Positions 25,329 to 32,588 of a stretch of DNA of 64,000 nucleotides are shown here, piece by piece. Under the pieces are notes generated by a model that did no database searches, was not told the origin of the DNA, and worked only from the letters and a program-made list of their open reading frames with translations. This DNA is from Granulosicoccus sp963833195 (GTDB lineage Bacteria > Pseudomonadota > Gammaproteobacteria > Granulosicoccales > Granulosicoccaceae): contig CAWHXF010000027.1 in the NCBI GenBank assembly GCA_963833195.1, positions 1,674,001 to 1,738,000 on the forward strand, read 5' to 3'. The number at the start of each line of letters is the position of its first letter. Positions within the stretch are counted from its first letter, which is position 1. The translations under genes were made by a program, and so were the position numbers.

Positions 25329-26503
25329 GGTTCGTACCCGCTCGTGCGGTCGGGCATGTCCTCGGACATGGCCTCGGGCTTGGGCAGCATCACCTCGACG
25401 CGCCAGCCCCGCACGTCGCCCGGACCCGCGGTCAGCGTCCCGCCGAGCAGCGCCGCGCGCTCGGCCATGCCGCGCAGGCCGAAGCCGGGCGCCGGGTCGC
25501 CGCGCACGGGCTCCCCGTCATCGACGACCCTCAGACGCACCGCACGGGGCTCGCCGTGGAGCGACACCTCGACGCCCCGCGCACCGCGGGCGTGGCGGTC
25601 GCTGTTGGTCACGGCCTCGCGGGCGAGGCGATACAGCGTCGACTCGAGCGTCGGGCCGAGAGTCTCCAACGCACCGTGCAGGGTGACGTCGACCGGCAGC
25701 GAGCAGGTGCCGTCGCGCGCGAGCCGTTCGAGATCGGCGAGCGTCGCGACGGGTGCCAGCACCGCCGCGTCGTCCGCGCGCAGCGCCCGCACCATGTGCC
25801 GCATCTCGGCGAGCGTGCGCGAGGCGGCCTCCTCGATGGTGCGCAGCGCCTCCAGCGGCGCGTCGGGCCGCGTCGCGGCGGATACGCGGCCGGCCTGCGC
25901 CTGCACGGCGATCGCGCAGACGTGGTGCGCCACGGTGTCGTGCAGCTCGCGTGCGAGCCCTTCGCGCTCCTGCAGCCGCATCCGCTCCGCGGCCTGGTGT
26001 CGCGCGCTCTCCCGGTAGCGCACCGACGCGCCGAGCGCGGCGGAGAGACACAGCACGAGCGCCCCGCCGATCATCTCGTCCGGAGCCGTGGTAGCGGCGC
26101 CCAGCGCCACCGCGTAGGCGAGCCCGATCACGCCCAGGCCCGGCAACACCTCGCGGCCCGAGCCCCAGCGCAGCAGCGCGTAGGGCAGCAGCAGCAGGAA
26201 CGCCGAGGTGTCGAGGCCCTGCCATTCGACCCCGCGGAGCATCGCCACGGAATCGACCAGGGCGGTGGCGCCGAACCCGAGCGCCGCGATCCCGAGCGGG
26301 TGCACGCGCCGCCACGGCAGGGCTGCCGCGAGCGCGACGCTCAGCACGATCGAGGCGCTGCGCCACACCAGGACGTCGCGCAGCAGCCCTTCGAGGACGG
26401 CCGCGCAGACGAGCGCCGCGACGAGCACGGCGTCGGCGCGCGTCGGCGGGCTCGCGCCCGGCGCGCGGGGTTCGTTCCAGAGCGTCTCGAGCAGGGTCGG
26501 CAT
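25325..26503 (-). CDS. HisKA_3-type sensor histidine kinase
   Basis: A 392-aa kinase. Four to six N-terminal helices (about 25-160) form a membrane sensor with little periplasmic sequence, suggesting it senses the membrane itself. The HisKA_3 phospho-acceptor His is in LARELHDTVAHHVCAIAVQAQ (in part). The ATPase has an N box in LAREAVTNSDRHA and G boxes in LRVVDDGEPV and GFGLRGMAERA. It is followed by its regulator with a 4-nt overlap. The layout and motifs are closest to actinobacterial pairs, so horizontal origin is possible. Confidence 0.88.
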   Translation of the reverse strand: MPTLLETLWNEPRAPGASPPTRADAVLVAALVCAAVLEGLLRDVLVWRSASIVLSVALAAALPWRRVHPLGIAALGFGATALVDSVAMLRGVEWQGLDTSAFLLLLPYALLRWGSGREVLPGLGVIGLAYAVALGAATTAPDEMIGGALVLCLSAALGASVRYRESARHQAAERMRLQEREGLARELHDTVAHHVCAIAVQAQAGRVSAATRPDAPLEALRTIEEAASRTLAEMRHMVRALRADDAAVLAPVATLADLERLARDGTCSLPVDVTLHGALETLGPTLESTLYRLAREAVTNSDRHARGARGVEVSLHGEPRAVRLRVVDDGEPVRGDPAPGFGLRGMAERAALLGGTLTAGPGDVRGWRVEVMLPKPEAMSEDMPDRTSGYEP

Positions 26504-26611
26504 GGGCGGGTGCCGGTCGGGAGGATGGCAGTCTGCGGGCCCGTGATCCAGAGTGCATCGGCCGAAGGACCGACGCGCCGCGCGGCCGAGGCTCCGCGTA
26601 GCCCGATCGCG

Positions 26612-27031
26612 CTACCGGTCGTACTCGTCGTGCAAGCGCCACCATTCGTAGGCGGGCGTCCGGGGCGTGGCCGACGGCGGCGCCTCCCACGTCTCCTGCC
26701 GCCCCAGCGGCGTGACGTCCAGCAGCGTCCAGACCGTGCCGAGCGTCTCGACGCCGCGGCCGCACGTGTTCCACGTACGGAAGATCTCGCCGCCCTCGCT
26801 CAGGAACACGTTGACGCCGAAGCCGCCGGTAATGCCGTGGTCGGCATCGAAGTCGTCCGCGCTCGAGACCCAGGGAAACGACCAGCCCATGCGCTCGCGA
26901 GGCAGCCTGCGCCGTTCGGCCGCGAGCGCGTCGCAGGCGCGGGTCAGCGCCTTTTCCCTCTCGAGCAGCGCGGCGCGGGCGGCGAGCCACGCGGTTCGAT
27001 CCACGACGGGCACGGAATCGTCGGTGCTCAC
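26612..27031 (-). CDS. DUF899-family protein lacking its thioredoxin-like core
   Basis: A 139-aa product. The first 44 residues (RTAWLAARAALLEREKALTR, then AERRRLP) and the last ~90 (ERMGWSFPWVSSADDF, LLDVTPLGRQETWE, WWRLHDEYD) both match DUF899 proteins, which are normally ~220-250 aa. The middle ~100 residues, which hold the thioredoxin-like fold and the CxxC region, are missing with the frame kept. It is therefore probably non-functional as a redox protein. Its ATG overlaps the upstream VOC gene stop (ATGA). The start and coupling are intact, so the loss looks recent. Confidence 0.7.
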   Translation of the reverse strand: MSTDDSVPVVDRTAWLAARAALLEREKALTRACDALAAERRRLPRERMGWSFPWVSSADDFDADHGITGGFGVNVFLSEGGEIFRTWNTCGRGVETLGTVWTLLDVTPLGRQETWEAPPSATPRTPAYEWWRLHDEYDR

Positions 27032-27408
27032 GGTTCGTCATCCTGTCGCGACAGCCACCAGACGGCACCGTTGCCGTCGGCCACGCCGCCGCGATGATCG
27101 CCGTCGCCCTTGCGCTGCAGCGGTTGCACCACCTTGCCTCCTGCCGCCACCGCGCGCTCGAACGCCGCTTCCACGTCGGGCACGTAGACGTGCACGTTCG
27201 TGTCGGGACCCTCCGGCATCTCGCCCATCATGATCACCGTGTCGTCGATGCGCGCCTCGGCGTGTTCGATGCCCGACCCGTCGCTTCTCGGCATGACGCG
27301 CAGCCGGGTCGCGTCGAAGACCGTCTCCACGAACGCCAGGGTCTTGTTCGCGTCGCGCACGATCAGGTAGGGGGCCACGCTGGTGTAGCCGTCGGGCTTG
27401 TAGGTCAT
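27028..27408 (-). CDS. VOC/PhnB-like glyoxalase-fold protein
   Basis: A 126-aa vicinal-oxygen-chelate protein: VAPYLIVRDANKTLAFVETV, then IEHAEARIDDTVIMMGEMPE and VHVYVPDVEAAFERAVAAGG, ending with a Trp pair in GAVWWLSRQD. Length is normal for the PhnB-like subgroup. Both ends overlap neighbours by ATGA, so it sits in the ECF-sigma/DGPF operon. The substrate is unknown. Confidence 0.82.
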   Translation of the reverse strand: MTYKPDGYTSVAPYLIVRDANKTLAFVETVFDATRLRVMPRSDGSGIEHAEARIDDTVIMMGEMPEGPDTNVHVYVPDVEAAFERAVAAGGKVVQPLQRKGDGDHRGGVADGNGAVWWLSRQDDEP

Positions 27409-27500
27409 TTCGGGGGCGTATCGTTGGTGGCTTGGATCTGCGCACGCAGGTCGGCGAATGCCGCCTCGATCGTGGGCGGCGCGGACGGTCGGGCGTACAT
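27405..27500 (-). pseudogene. 31-codon remnant in the ECF operon
   Basis: A short frame beginning MYARPSAPPTIEAAFADL and ending ATNDTPPK, whose stop overlaps the next ATG (ATGA). In frame upstream, right after the DUF1428 stop, are RFRVERMYARP, which resembles the start of SRPBCC/AHSA1 proteins. The rest resembles the tail of another protein. It looks like both ends of a gene joined after loss of the middle. Identification is tentative. Confidence 0.35.
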
Positions 27501-27518
27501 GCGCTCGACGCGGAACCG

Positions 27519-27869
27519 TCACGCCGTCAGCGGGATCGCCTCGAATCCGCCGAACACGATGCGACCGCCGTCGAACGGCATCGGGATGTCCGCCATGCGC
27601 GGATCCTTGCGCATCGCTGCCATCGCCGTGTCCGCCGCGTCCTTCGACTGCCACGTCATCATTCCGACGACGACGGTCTCGCCCGGTTCGGCGTCGACCG
27701 CCTTGAGAAAGTCGGTGCGCTTGCCTGGCGGCAGGTCGATGCCCCAGTGATCGTCGGCGACGACCGCGCCGTGCTCGCGGAAGATCGCGCTCATCCGGTG
27801 CGCGTGTTCGAGGTACTCCGCGCGACGTTCTACGGGCACGGGCACCAGGGCGATCTGGACGTAGCTCAT
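27519..27869 (-). CDS. DUF1428 (YbaA-like) protein
   Basis: A 116-aa protein with an ABM-like dimeric fold. The family segments are YVQIALVPVPVERRAEYLEH, VADDHWGIDLPPGKRTDF and ADIPMPFDGGRIVFGGFEAI. Length is normal. Its ATG overlaps the damaged VOC gene's stop (ATGA). It belongs to the operon led by the ECF sigma factor; such operons often group DGPF, DUF1428 and VOC proteins. Function unknown. Confidence 0.85.
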   Translation of the reverse strand: MSYVQIALVPVPVERRAEYLEHAHRMSAIFREHGAVVADDHWGIDLPPGKRTDFLKAVDAEPGETVVVGMMTWQSKDAADTAMAAMRKDPRMADIPMPFDGGRIVFGGFEAIPLTA

Positions 27870-28029
27870 GGGGTTTCCTCGGTCGGGAGATGGGCGGGGT
27901 CCATCCAGAAGAACTCCCGGATGTGCCCGTCGGGGTCGGCGATGCTGCGGCCGAACATGTCGCGGTGTAGAAGGCGGTCGCGCGTTCGAGGTCGATGACC
28001 GGCAGATTGATGAAGACGTTCCCGTTCAT
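27866..28029 (-). pseudogene. VOC-family gene, core deleted and frameshifted
   Basis: The start NVFINLPVIDLERATAFYTA is a standard VOC N-terminus. In another frame the gene resumes with MFGRSIADPDGHIREFFWMD, the standard VOC C-terminus including the metal-binding Glu region, and ends AHLPTEETP. About 80 middle residues are missing and the join is out of frame. Both ends keep their ATGA overlaps with the YCII and DUF1428 genes, so the operon structure is undisturbed. No functional product is expected. Confidence 0.75.
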
Positions 28030-28415
28030 GCCGGGACGCCCACCGCATCGCGAACCGCAGCGGCGGCATCGCTCACGTCCAGCTCGCGCACCGGTCGCAC
28101 CTCCACGCAGCCTATCCGCGCCGCGGGAATGCCGGAAGCGACGCGGATCGCGGCGTTCAGGTCCGCCACGTCGATCAGGTAGAAGCCGAGCAGCTGCTCC
28201 TTGGTCTCGGCGAAAGGACCATCGGTCAGCAGCGCCTCGCCGCCGCGCACGCGTACGGTGGTCGCCGTGCTGATCGGCGCGAGCGCTTCGGCCGCGAGGC
28301 GGCCGCCGCCGGACGCCACCTCCCGGTCGTAGGCGACGCATTCGGCGTCGTGCGGGCTGTCCGGGTGATCGTGCAGCACCGTTTCGGCACCGTAGACCAG
28401 ACAGAGGTATTTCAT
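28026..28415 (-). CDS. YCII/DGPF-domain protein
   Basis: A 129-aa YCII-related protein. The family signature is LLTDGPFAETKEQLLGFYLID (in part), with the DGPF motif. Other conserved parts are MKYLCLVYGAE at the start and VRPVRELD near the end. DGPF proteins are the typical partners of ECF42-type sigma factors, and one lies three genes upstream. ATGA overlaps at both ends. The biochemical role is unknown. Confidence 0.88.
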   Translation of the reverse strand: MKYLCLVYGAETVLHDHPDSPHDAECVAYDREVASGGGRLAAEALAPISTATTVRVRGGEALLTDGPFAETKEQLLGFYLIDVADLNAAIRVASGIPAARIGCVEVRPVRELDVSDAAAAVRDAVGVPA

Positions 28416-28900
28416 TCGGGGTCTCCCGTGACGGCGGCGTCTAGCGCCGCGATGTCGATCTTCTTCATGCGCATCATCGCCTCGAACGCGCGCGCCGCCT
28501 CGGTGGGATCGCTGCTCGTGGTGAGCTCCAGCAAGCGGCGCGGCGTGATCTGCCAGGAGTGGCCCCAGCGATCCTTGCACCAGCCGCAGGCGCTTTCCGC
28601 GCCGCCTTTGCCGATGATCGCGTTCCAGTAACGGTCGGTCTCGTCCTGATCCTCGGTCACCACCATGAAGCTCACGGCCTCGTTCGGCGTGAAGACCGCT
28701 CCGCCGTCGAGGCCGACGAACGCGCGGCCGAGCACGGTGAACTCGACGGTCAGTTCGCTGCCGGCAGTTCCGCCGGGGAAGTCGCCCGGTGCCGTGTTGA
28801 TCCGGCCGACACGGCTCTCGGGAAAGGTCGCGGCGTAGAACGCCGCCGCCTTGCTCGCTTCGCCGTGGTCGAACCAGAGACAGGTGACGAGGTCGGTCAT
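28412..28900 (-). CDS. PhnB-like VOC protein (3-dmu-9_3-mt type)
   Basis: A 162-aa VOC protein of the PhnB/3-demethylubiquinone-methyltransferase-like group: TCLWFDHGEASKAAAFYAAT, EFTVLGRAFVGLDGG, CGWCKDRWGHSWQITPRRL and a C-terminal helix FEAMMRMKKIDIAAL. All parts are present at normal length. It is the first gene after the sigma factor, with a 105-nt gap, and overlaps the YCII gene (ATGA). Confidence 0.85.
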   Translation of the reverse strand: MTDLVTCLWFDHGEASKAAAFYAATFPESRVGRINTAPGDFPGGTAGSELTVEFTVLGRAFVGLDGGAVFTPNEAVSFMVVTEDQDETDRYWNAIIGKGGAESACGWCKDRWGHSWQITPRRLLELTTSSDPTEAARAFEAMMRMKKIDIAALDAAVTGDPE

Positions 28901-29005
28901 GGATCAGGCTCTCCCGTCCGATGAATCGGGTCTTGCATGGTCGAACGACGGCAGGGCTCATCGACCGTCGGCATCCCCTCGAACATTGCAGGTCGGATGG
29001 AAGGT

Positions 29006-30275
29006 CTACGGGGCAGCGTCGACCACGGCGTCCAGCCTGCGCTGCAGGAACCGCCGCTCGGGCGCCGAGCCCGAGATCGACAGCGCGGTTCGATAGGCGC
29101 CGGCCGCCTCCGCGCGGCGGCCGAGGCGGCGGAGCAGGTCCGCACGCACCGCCTGGGCGATGCGGTAGTCGTGCAGTTCGCCCGACGCGAGCAGCGTCTC
29201 GAGCATCGCCAGCGCGGGCGCCGGCCCGTCACGCATCGCGATCGCCGCCGCGCGGTTCAACCGCACGACCGGGGAGGGCTGCACGCGTTCGAGCAGCTCG
29301 TACAGCCCGACGATCTCGTGCCAGTCGGTGTCCTCGGCCCGCCCGGTCGTCGCGTGTACCGCGGCGATCGCCGCCTGCAGCGCGTAGCCGTCGGCCGGGC
29401 CGCGCACGAGCGCGTCGCGCAACAGCCGATCGCCCTCCGCGATCGCGGCGCGATCCCAGAGCGAGCGATCCTGTTCGTCGAGCGGGACGAGGTCGCCGGC
29501 GGCGTCCTGGCGCGCGGCGCGGCGCGCGTGCTGCAACAGCATCAGCGCCAGCAAGCCATCGGTGCGCGGCTCGGCCAGCAGCTCGCACAGCAGCCGCGCC
29601 AGCCGGATCGCCTCGGCGCAGAGATCGACGCGGGTCAGCCGATCGCCGCCCGAGGCGTGGTAACCCTCGTTGAACAGCAAATAGACGACGCGGTGCACGT
29701 CCTCGAGCCGACCGGGAAGCGCGGCCCGGTCGGGCACCTCGTAGGGGATGCGGGCCTGACGGATCCTGCGCTTGGCCCGCACGATGCGCTGCGCCACGGC
29801 GCCTGGCTTGAGAAGCAGGGCCGCCGCGACCGCTTCGGTGGTCAGGCCGCAGACTTCGCGCAGGGTCAATGCGGTGCGCGCCTCGGGCGACAGCGCCGGG
29901 TGGCAGCAGGTGAAGATCAGCCGCAGCAGGTCGTCCTCGAGCGGCTCGATCGCGTCCGGGGGAGCGCTGCACGACGGATGCGCATCGGCATCGATCAGCG
30001 GCCGCTCGAAGCGTTGCCGCCGTCGCTGCCGGTCGATACCGCGAAACCGCCCGGCGGACACCAGCCAGGCGGTCGGGTTGTCAGGGATGCCGTCCCGCGG
30101 CCAGCGTTCGGGCGGCGATCGCCATCGCGTCCTGCAACCCGTCCTCGGCCAGCTCGAAATCACCGAGCAGGCGGATCAGCGTCGCGAGCATGCGCCGGGA
30201 GTCGCTGCGATACAGCGCGTCGAGCGCCGCGTGCGCCGCCGCCGTTCGGTCGTGCCTGGGTTCCGCTTCGTCCAT
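29006..30275 (-). pseudogene. ECF42-type sigma-70 factor, one frameshift
   Basis: Sigma region 2 begins in one frame (ALDALYRSDSRRMLATLIRL, LAEDGLQDA) and continues in another (ERWPRDGIPDNPTAWLV). The join is at the GGG run 30110-30112, where one extra base explains the shift. Downstream are region 4 (LTLREVCGLTTEAVAAALLL) and the long C-terminal extension with VVYLLFNEGYHASGG and TPR-like segments, typical of ECF42. With the shift corrected it is ~422 aa, the normal size. It heads the DGPF/VOC/DUF1428 operon and likely regulates it. Whether it is truly broken or a sequencing error cannot be told here. Confidence 0.8.
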
Positions 30276-30523
30276 CGGGCTCGCGGCTGATGGGTACCGG
30301 GCCGATGGTGGCACGATCGGGCCCGAGCAGCCGTCGATCTGCAGGCTCCCCGATCGACCGGGATCGAGATCAGTCGCTTCAGAAGGAGACTCCGATGGTT
30401 GAAACTGTCGCGCCCTCGACCGGCCCGTCTCGACACGCCGGGTACGGCGGGCCGCGCGCCTGTCGCGCGAGGCATCGTTCGGGTCGAGATGAAGATCAAG
30501 CGGTTTCTTTCGGAATGACGACG

Positions 30524-30742
30524 ATGACCAAGCGCTACGCCGTCTGCATCGACAACACGGGTTACCCGGCATCGCTCGAGACGAGAAAGCTGTACGAGCT
30601 TCTCGACGACACCGAGGCCAATCGTGTCGGCCAGGTTCGCGTGATCGACGAGTCCGGGGAGGACTACCTCCATCCGGCCGATCGTTTCATGTCCGTCGAA
30701 CTCGGCTCGGAAGCCGCCAACGCGATCGCCCGCGCCGCTTGA
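30524..30742 (+). CDS. Small conserved hypothetical protein
   Basis: A 72-aa soluble protein: KRYAVCIDNTGYPASLETRK, then VIDESGEDYLHPADRF. Similar short proteins are widespread and look like small beta-barrel (SH3-like) folds, without assigned function. ATG 30524 matches where these proteins usually start. However, the only strong Shine-Dalgarno (AAGGAG, 30383-30388) precedes an in-frame ATG at 30395. That would add 43 residues of non-coding-like sequence, perhaps because a gene start was fused here by deletion. Confidence 0.65.
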   Translation: MTKRYAVCIDNTGYPASLETRKLYELLDDTEANRVGQVRVIDESGEDYLHPADRFMSVELGSEAANAIARAA

Positions 30743-30751
30743 TGGTCGTCG

Positions 30752-31154
30752 AGCGGTCTCCTCGGCGAACGCGGTGCGGTAGTTCGTCACCAGGCTGATG
30801 CCATAGACCTCGATGTCGTGGATCTTCCAGCCCCCGTCGTCGCGCAGCTTGTACGACACGGCCACGTCCGCGGCACCACCGGGCCGCTCGAAGAGCGAGC
30901 GCACGACCGGGCGGTCCGGCCGGTTCGTGGGCCGGAACGGCTCGAACGCGATGTCCTGAACGGCGTCTCCGCGCGCAGCGGCTCCGGATCGGCCAGGAGC
31001 TCGTCCCTTCTCGTGCGCAGCACGTCGAGCGCCTCGTTGACCGCGCCCTAGATCATCGCCTGCGCCGGATGCTCGGCGGCGTGCGCGGGCGCGCACAGCG
31101 CCGCCAGGAGCAGGAGCCCCCCCGGGCCGCCAAGGCGGGCCCCGAGGCGTTCAT
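30752..31154 (-). pseudogene. Decayed mlaC-like phospholipid-transport gene
   Basis: ATG 31154 overlaps the dgkA stop. A seven-C run (31117-31123) shifts the frame away from a signal peptide (GGLLLLAALCAPAHAA). An in-frame TAG at 31048-31050 follows. The N-terminal GAVNEALDVLRTRRDELLAD then joins, in another frame, FEPFRPTNRPDRPVVRSLFE and GWKIHDIEVYGISLVTNYRT, the MlaC C-terminal hallmark. About 70-100 central residues and the last helix are missing. An intact MlaC is the periplasmic carrier of the Mla pathway. Several independent lesions make this one a convincing pseudogene. Confidence 0.75.
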
Positions 31155-31624
31155 CGAAGCAGCACCGAGCGCACGACCTCGAACCAAACCGACGCCCACA
31201 GCAGCAGCGACATCAGCACCGCCGCCGAGCCCATGTCCTTCGCCTGGCCCGACAGCGCGTGCAGCTCCAGCCCGACGCGGTCGACCACGGCCTCCACGGC
31301 ACTGTTGAGCAGCTCCACGATCAGCACGAACAGCGTGACCCCGATCAGCGCCGCGCGCTCCAGCCCCTCGGTGGTCAGCACGCAGGCGGCCACGAGCGCG
31401 ATGCCCGCCAGCCAGCATTCCTGACGGAACGCGGCCTCGCCCCGGTACGCGAGCTTCAGTCCGCTGAGCGAGTAGCCGCCCGCCTTGACGATCCGCGCGA
31501 CGCCCGTGTGCTTGTGCACGTTCGGATCGATGGGCGGCACGTGCGGGTTCGGCCCGGTCTGCACGGCGACCGGCCGGGCGCCCATCTGGGCGGTCACCGA
31601 GGCTGTCTTGGCGGAAATGCTCAT
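31151..31624 (-). CDS. dgkA: Diacylglycerol kinase
   Basis: A 157-aa membrane kinase: AGGYSLSGLKLAYRGEAAFR and the active-site region LFVLIVELLNSAVEAVVDRV followed by KDMGSAAVLMS, with three helices. The N-terminal ~45 residues are extra and polar. DgkA phosphorylates diacylglycerol, which EptA-type enzymes release when they strip phosphoethanolamine from phosphatidylethanolamine. It sits three genes downstream of eptA in the same overlapping operon, which fits that recycling role. Confidence 0.92.
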   Translation of the reverse strand: MSISAKTASVTAQMGARPVAVQTGPNPHVPPIDPNVHKHTGVARIVKAGGYSLSGLKLAYRGEAAFRQECWLAGIALVAACVLTTEGLERAALIGVTLFVLIVELLNSAVEAVVDRVGLELHALSGQAKDMGSAAVLMSLLLWASVWFEVVRSVLLR

Positions 31625-31911
31625 GAGTCGTGATCCTGCGAGGCGGAAAGCGGAGCCGGAAGCTCCACGAAGAGGGAATCGTCCGCGTAGCGCGCCGCGG
31701 GCACGAGCCGTCGGTAGCGGTCGCGGTAGGCGAACACGTCGCGGAACGGCGAATCGAACGGCTCCGCGGGCCGCTCGTCGAGCGCCGGCCACTGACCGTC
31801 GCGCCACATCGCCCACGCGATGCCGAGGTAGCGCGTCTCGTCGATGGGCAGCGGCGCGCTCGTCGACGCGCGCAGCGTCGCCCTCACCGGAGCACTCATC
31901 GGGTCACTCAT
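31621..31911 (-). CDS. Short protein resembling an ArnT/GT39 N-terminal fragment
   Basis: A 96-aa frame with ATGA overlaps on both sides. Residues ~13-45 (TLRASTSAPLPIDETRYLGI, then AWAMWRDGQW) resemble the first periplasmic loop of ArnT/GT39 enzymes, where the acidic pair lies. There is no membrane helix, and the rest (SPFRDVFAYRDRYRRLVPAA) is not recognisable. It may be the remains of a membrane glycosyltransferase with its body deleted, or an unrelated small protein. Its position in the eptA-dgkA operon favours an envelope link. Confidence 0.5.
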   Translation of the reverse strand: MSDPMSAPVRATLRASTSAPLPIDETRYLGIAWAMWRDGQWPALDERPAEPFDSPFRDVFAYRDRYRRLVPAARYADDSLFVELPAPLSASQDHDS

Positions 31912-32588
31912 CGCGCGCTCAGCCCCCACGCAAACCATGCGAACCCCGCACCGAGCCAGGCGAGGCTGCCGAGCGCCCACGGCAAGAGCCTGCCGGTGCG
32001 CACCGGCGAGAGCCGCGACCCGACGAGGGCGAGCGGCAGCGCAAGCGCACCGAAGCGCAGGCCGCGACCGACGAAGGAAGCCAGCGCGAAGGGCAGGATG
32101 CCGATGTCGAGCAGCCCCCCGCCCACCGCGAACAGCTTCCACGGCACGGGCACGAAGGCGGCGACGAGCACGAAGGCCCAGCCGCGTTCCGAGAGCGCCA
32201 GCAACGCGCGTTCGAGCTCCGCTCCGAGGCCGATCGCGTTCAGCACGCCCGGCAGCACGGGCGCCGCGAAGTGCCCCAGCGCGTAGCCGTAGAGACCCCC
32301 GACCCAGGATGCCATCGCCGCGATGGCGGCGAGCCGCCAGACGGACGAGCCACGCGCCAGCGCCATGGGACCGAGCAACGCCTCCGGCGCGAGCGGCAGG
32401 ACCGACGCATCGAGGAAGCCGACGACGGCGAGCGCTCGCTCCGAGGACGGCTCGACCGCGAACGCGTGGCACCGGAGCAGCAGCGCGGCGGCGCGTCCGG
32501 AGGCGCCACCGGGCGGGCCGGTCGAGCCCGGGCCCGGAGCGTCGGCACCCGCCGGTCGATGGGCGGACACGACGCGCGCAGCTCTCAT
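31908..32588 (-). CDS. YqaA-like VTT/SNARE-associated membrane protein
   Basis: A 226-aa inner-membrane protein. After a variable ~55-residue start come LAVVGFLDASVLPLAPEALL, AAIAAMASWVGGLYGYALGH and VLVAAFVPVPWKLFAVGGGL, the YqaA/DedA-like pattern with its conserved Pro-rich re-entrant loop. It overlaps eptA upstream and the fragment gene downstream (ATGA both sides). Family knowledge links DedA-like proteins to lipid-carrier recycling and cationic-peptide resistance, which matches eptA. Confidence 0.8.
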   Translation of the reverse strand: MRAARVVSAHRPAGADAPGPGSTGPPGGASGRAAALLLRCHAFAVEPSSERALAVVGFLDASVLPLAPEALLGPMALARGSSVWRLAAIAAMASWVGGLYGYALGHFAAPVLPGVLNAIGLGAELERALLALSERGWAFVLVAAFVPVPWKLFAVGGGLLDIGILPFALASFVGRGLRFGALALPLALVGSRLSPVRTGRLLPWALGSLAWLGAGFAWFAWGLSAR

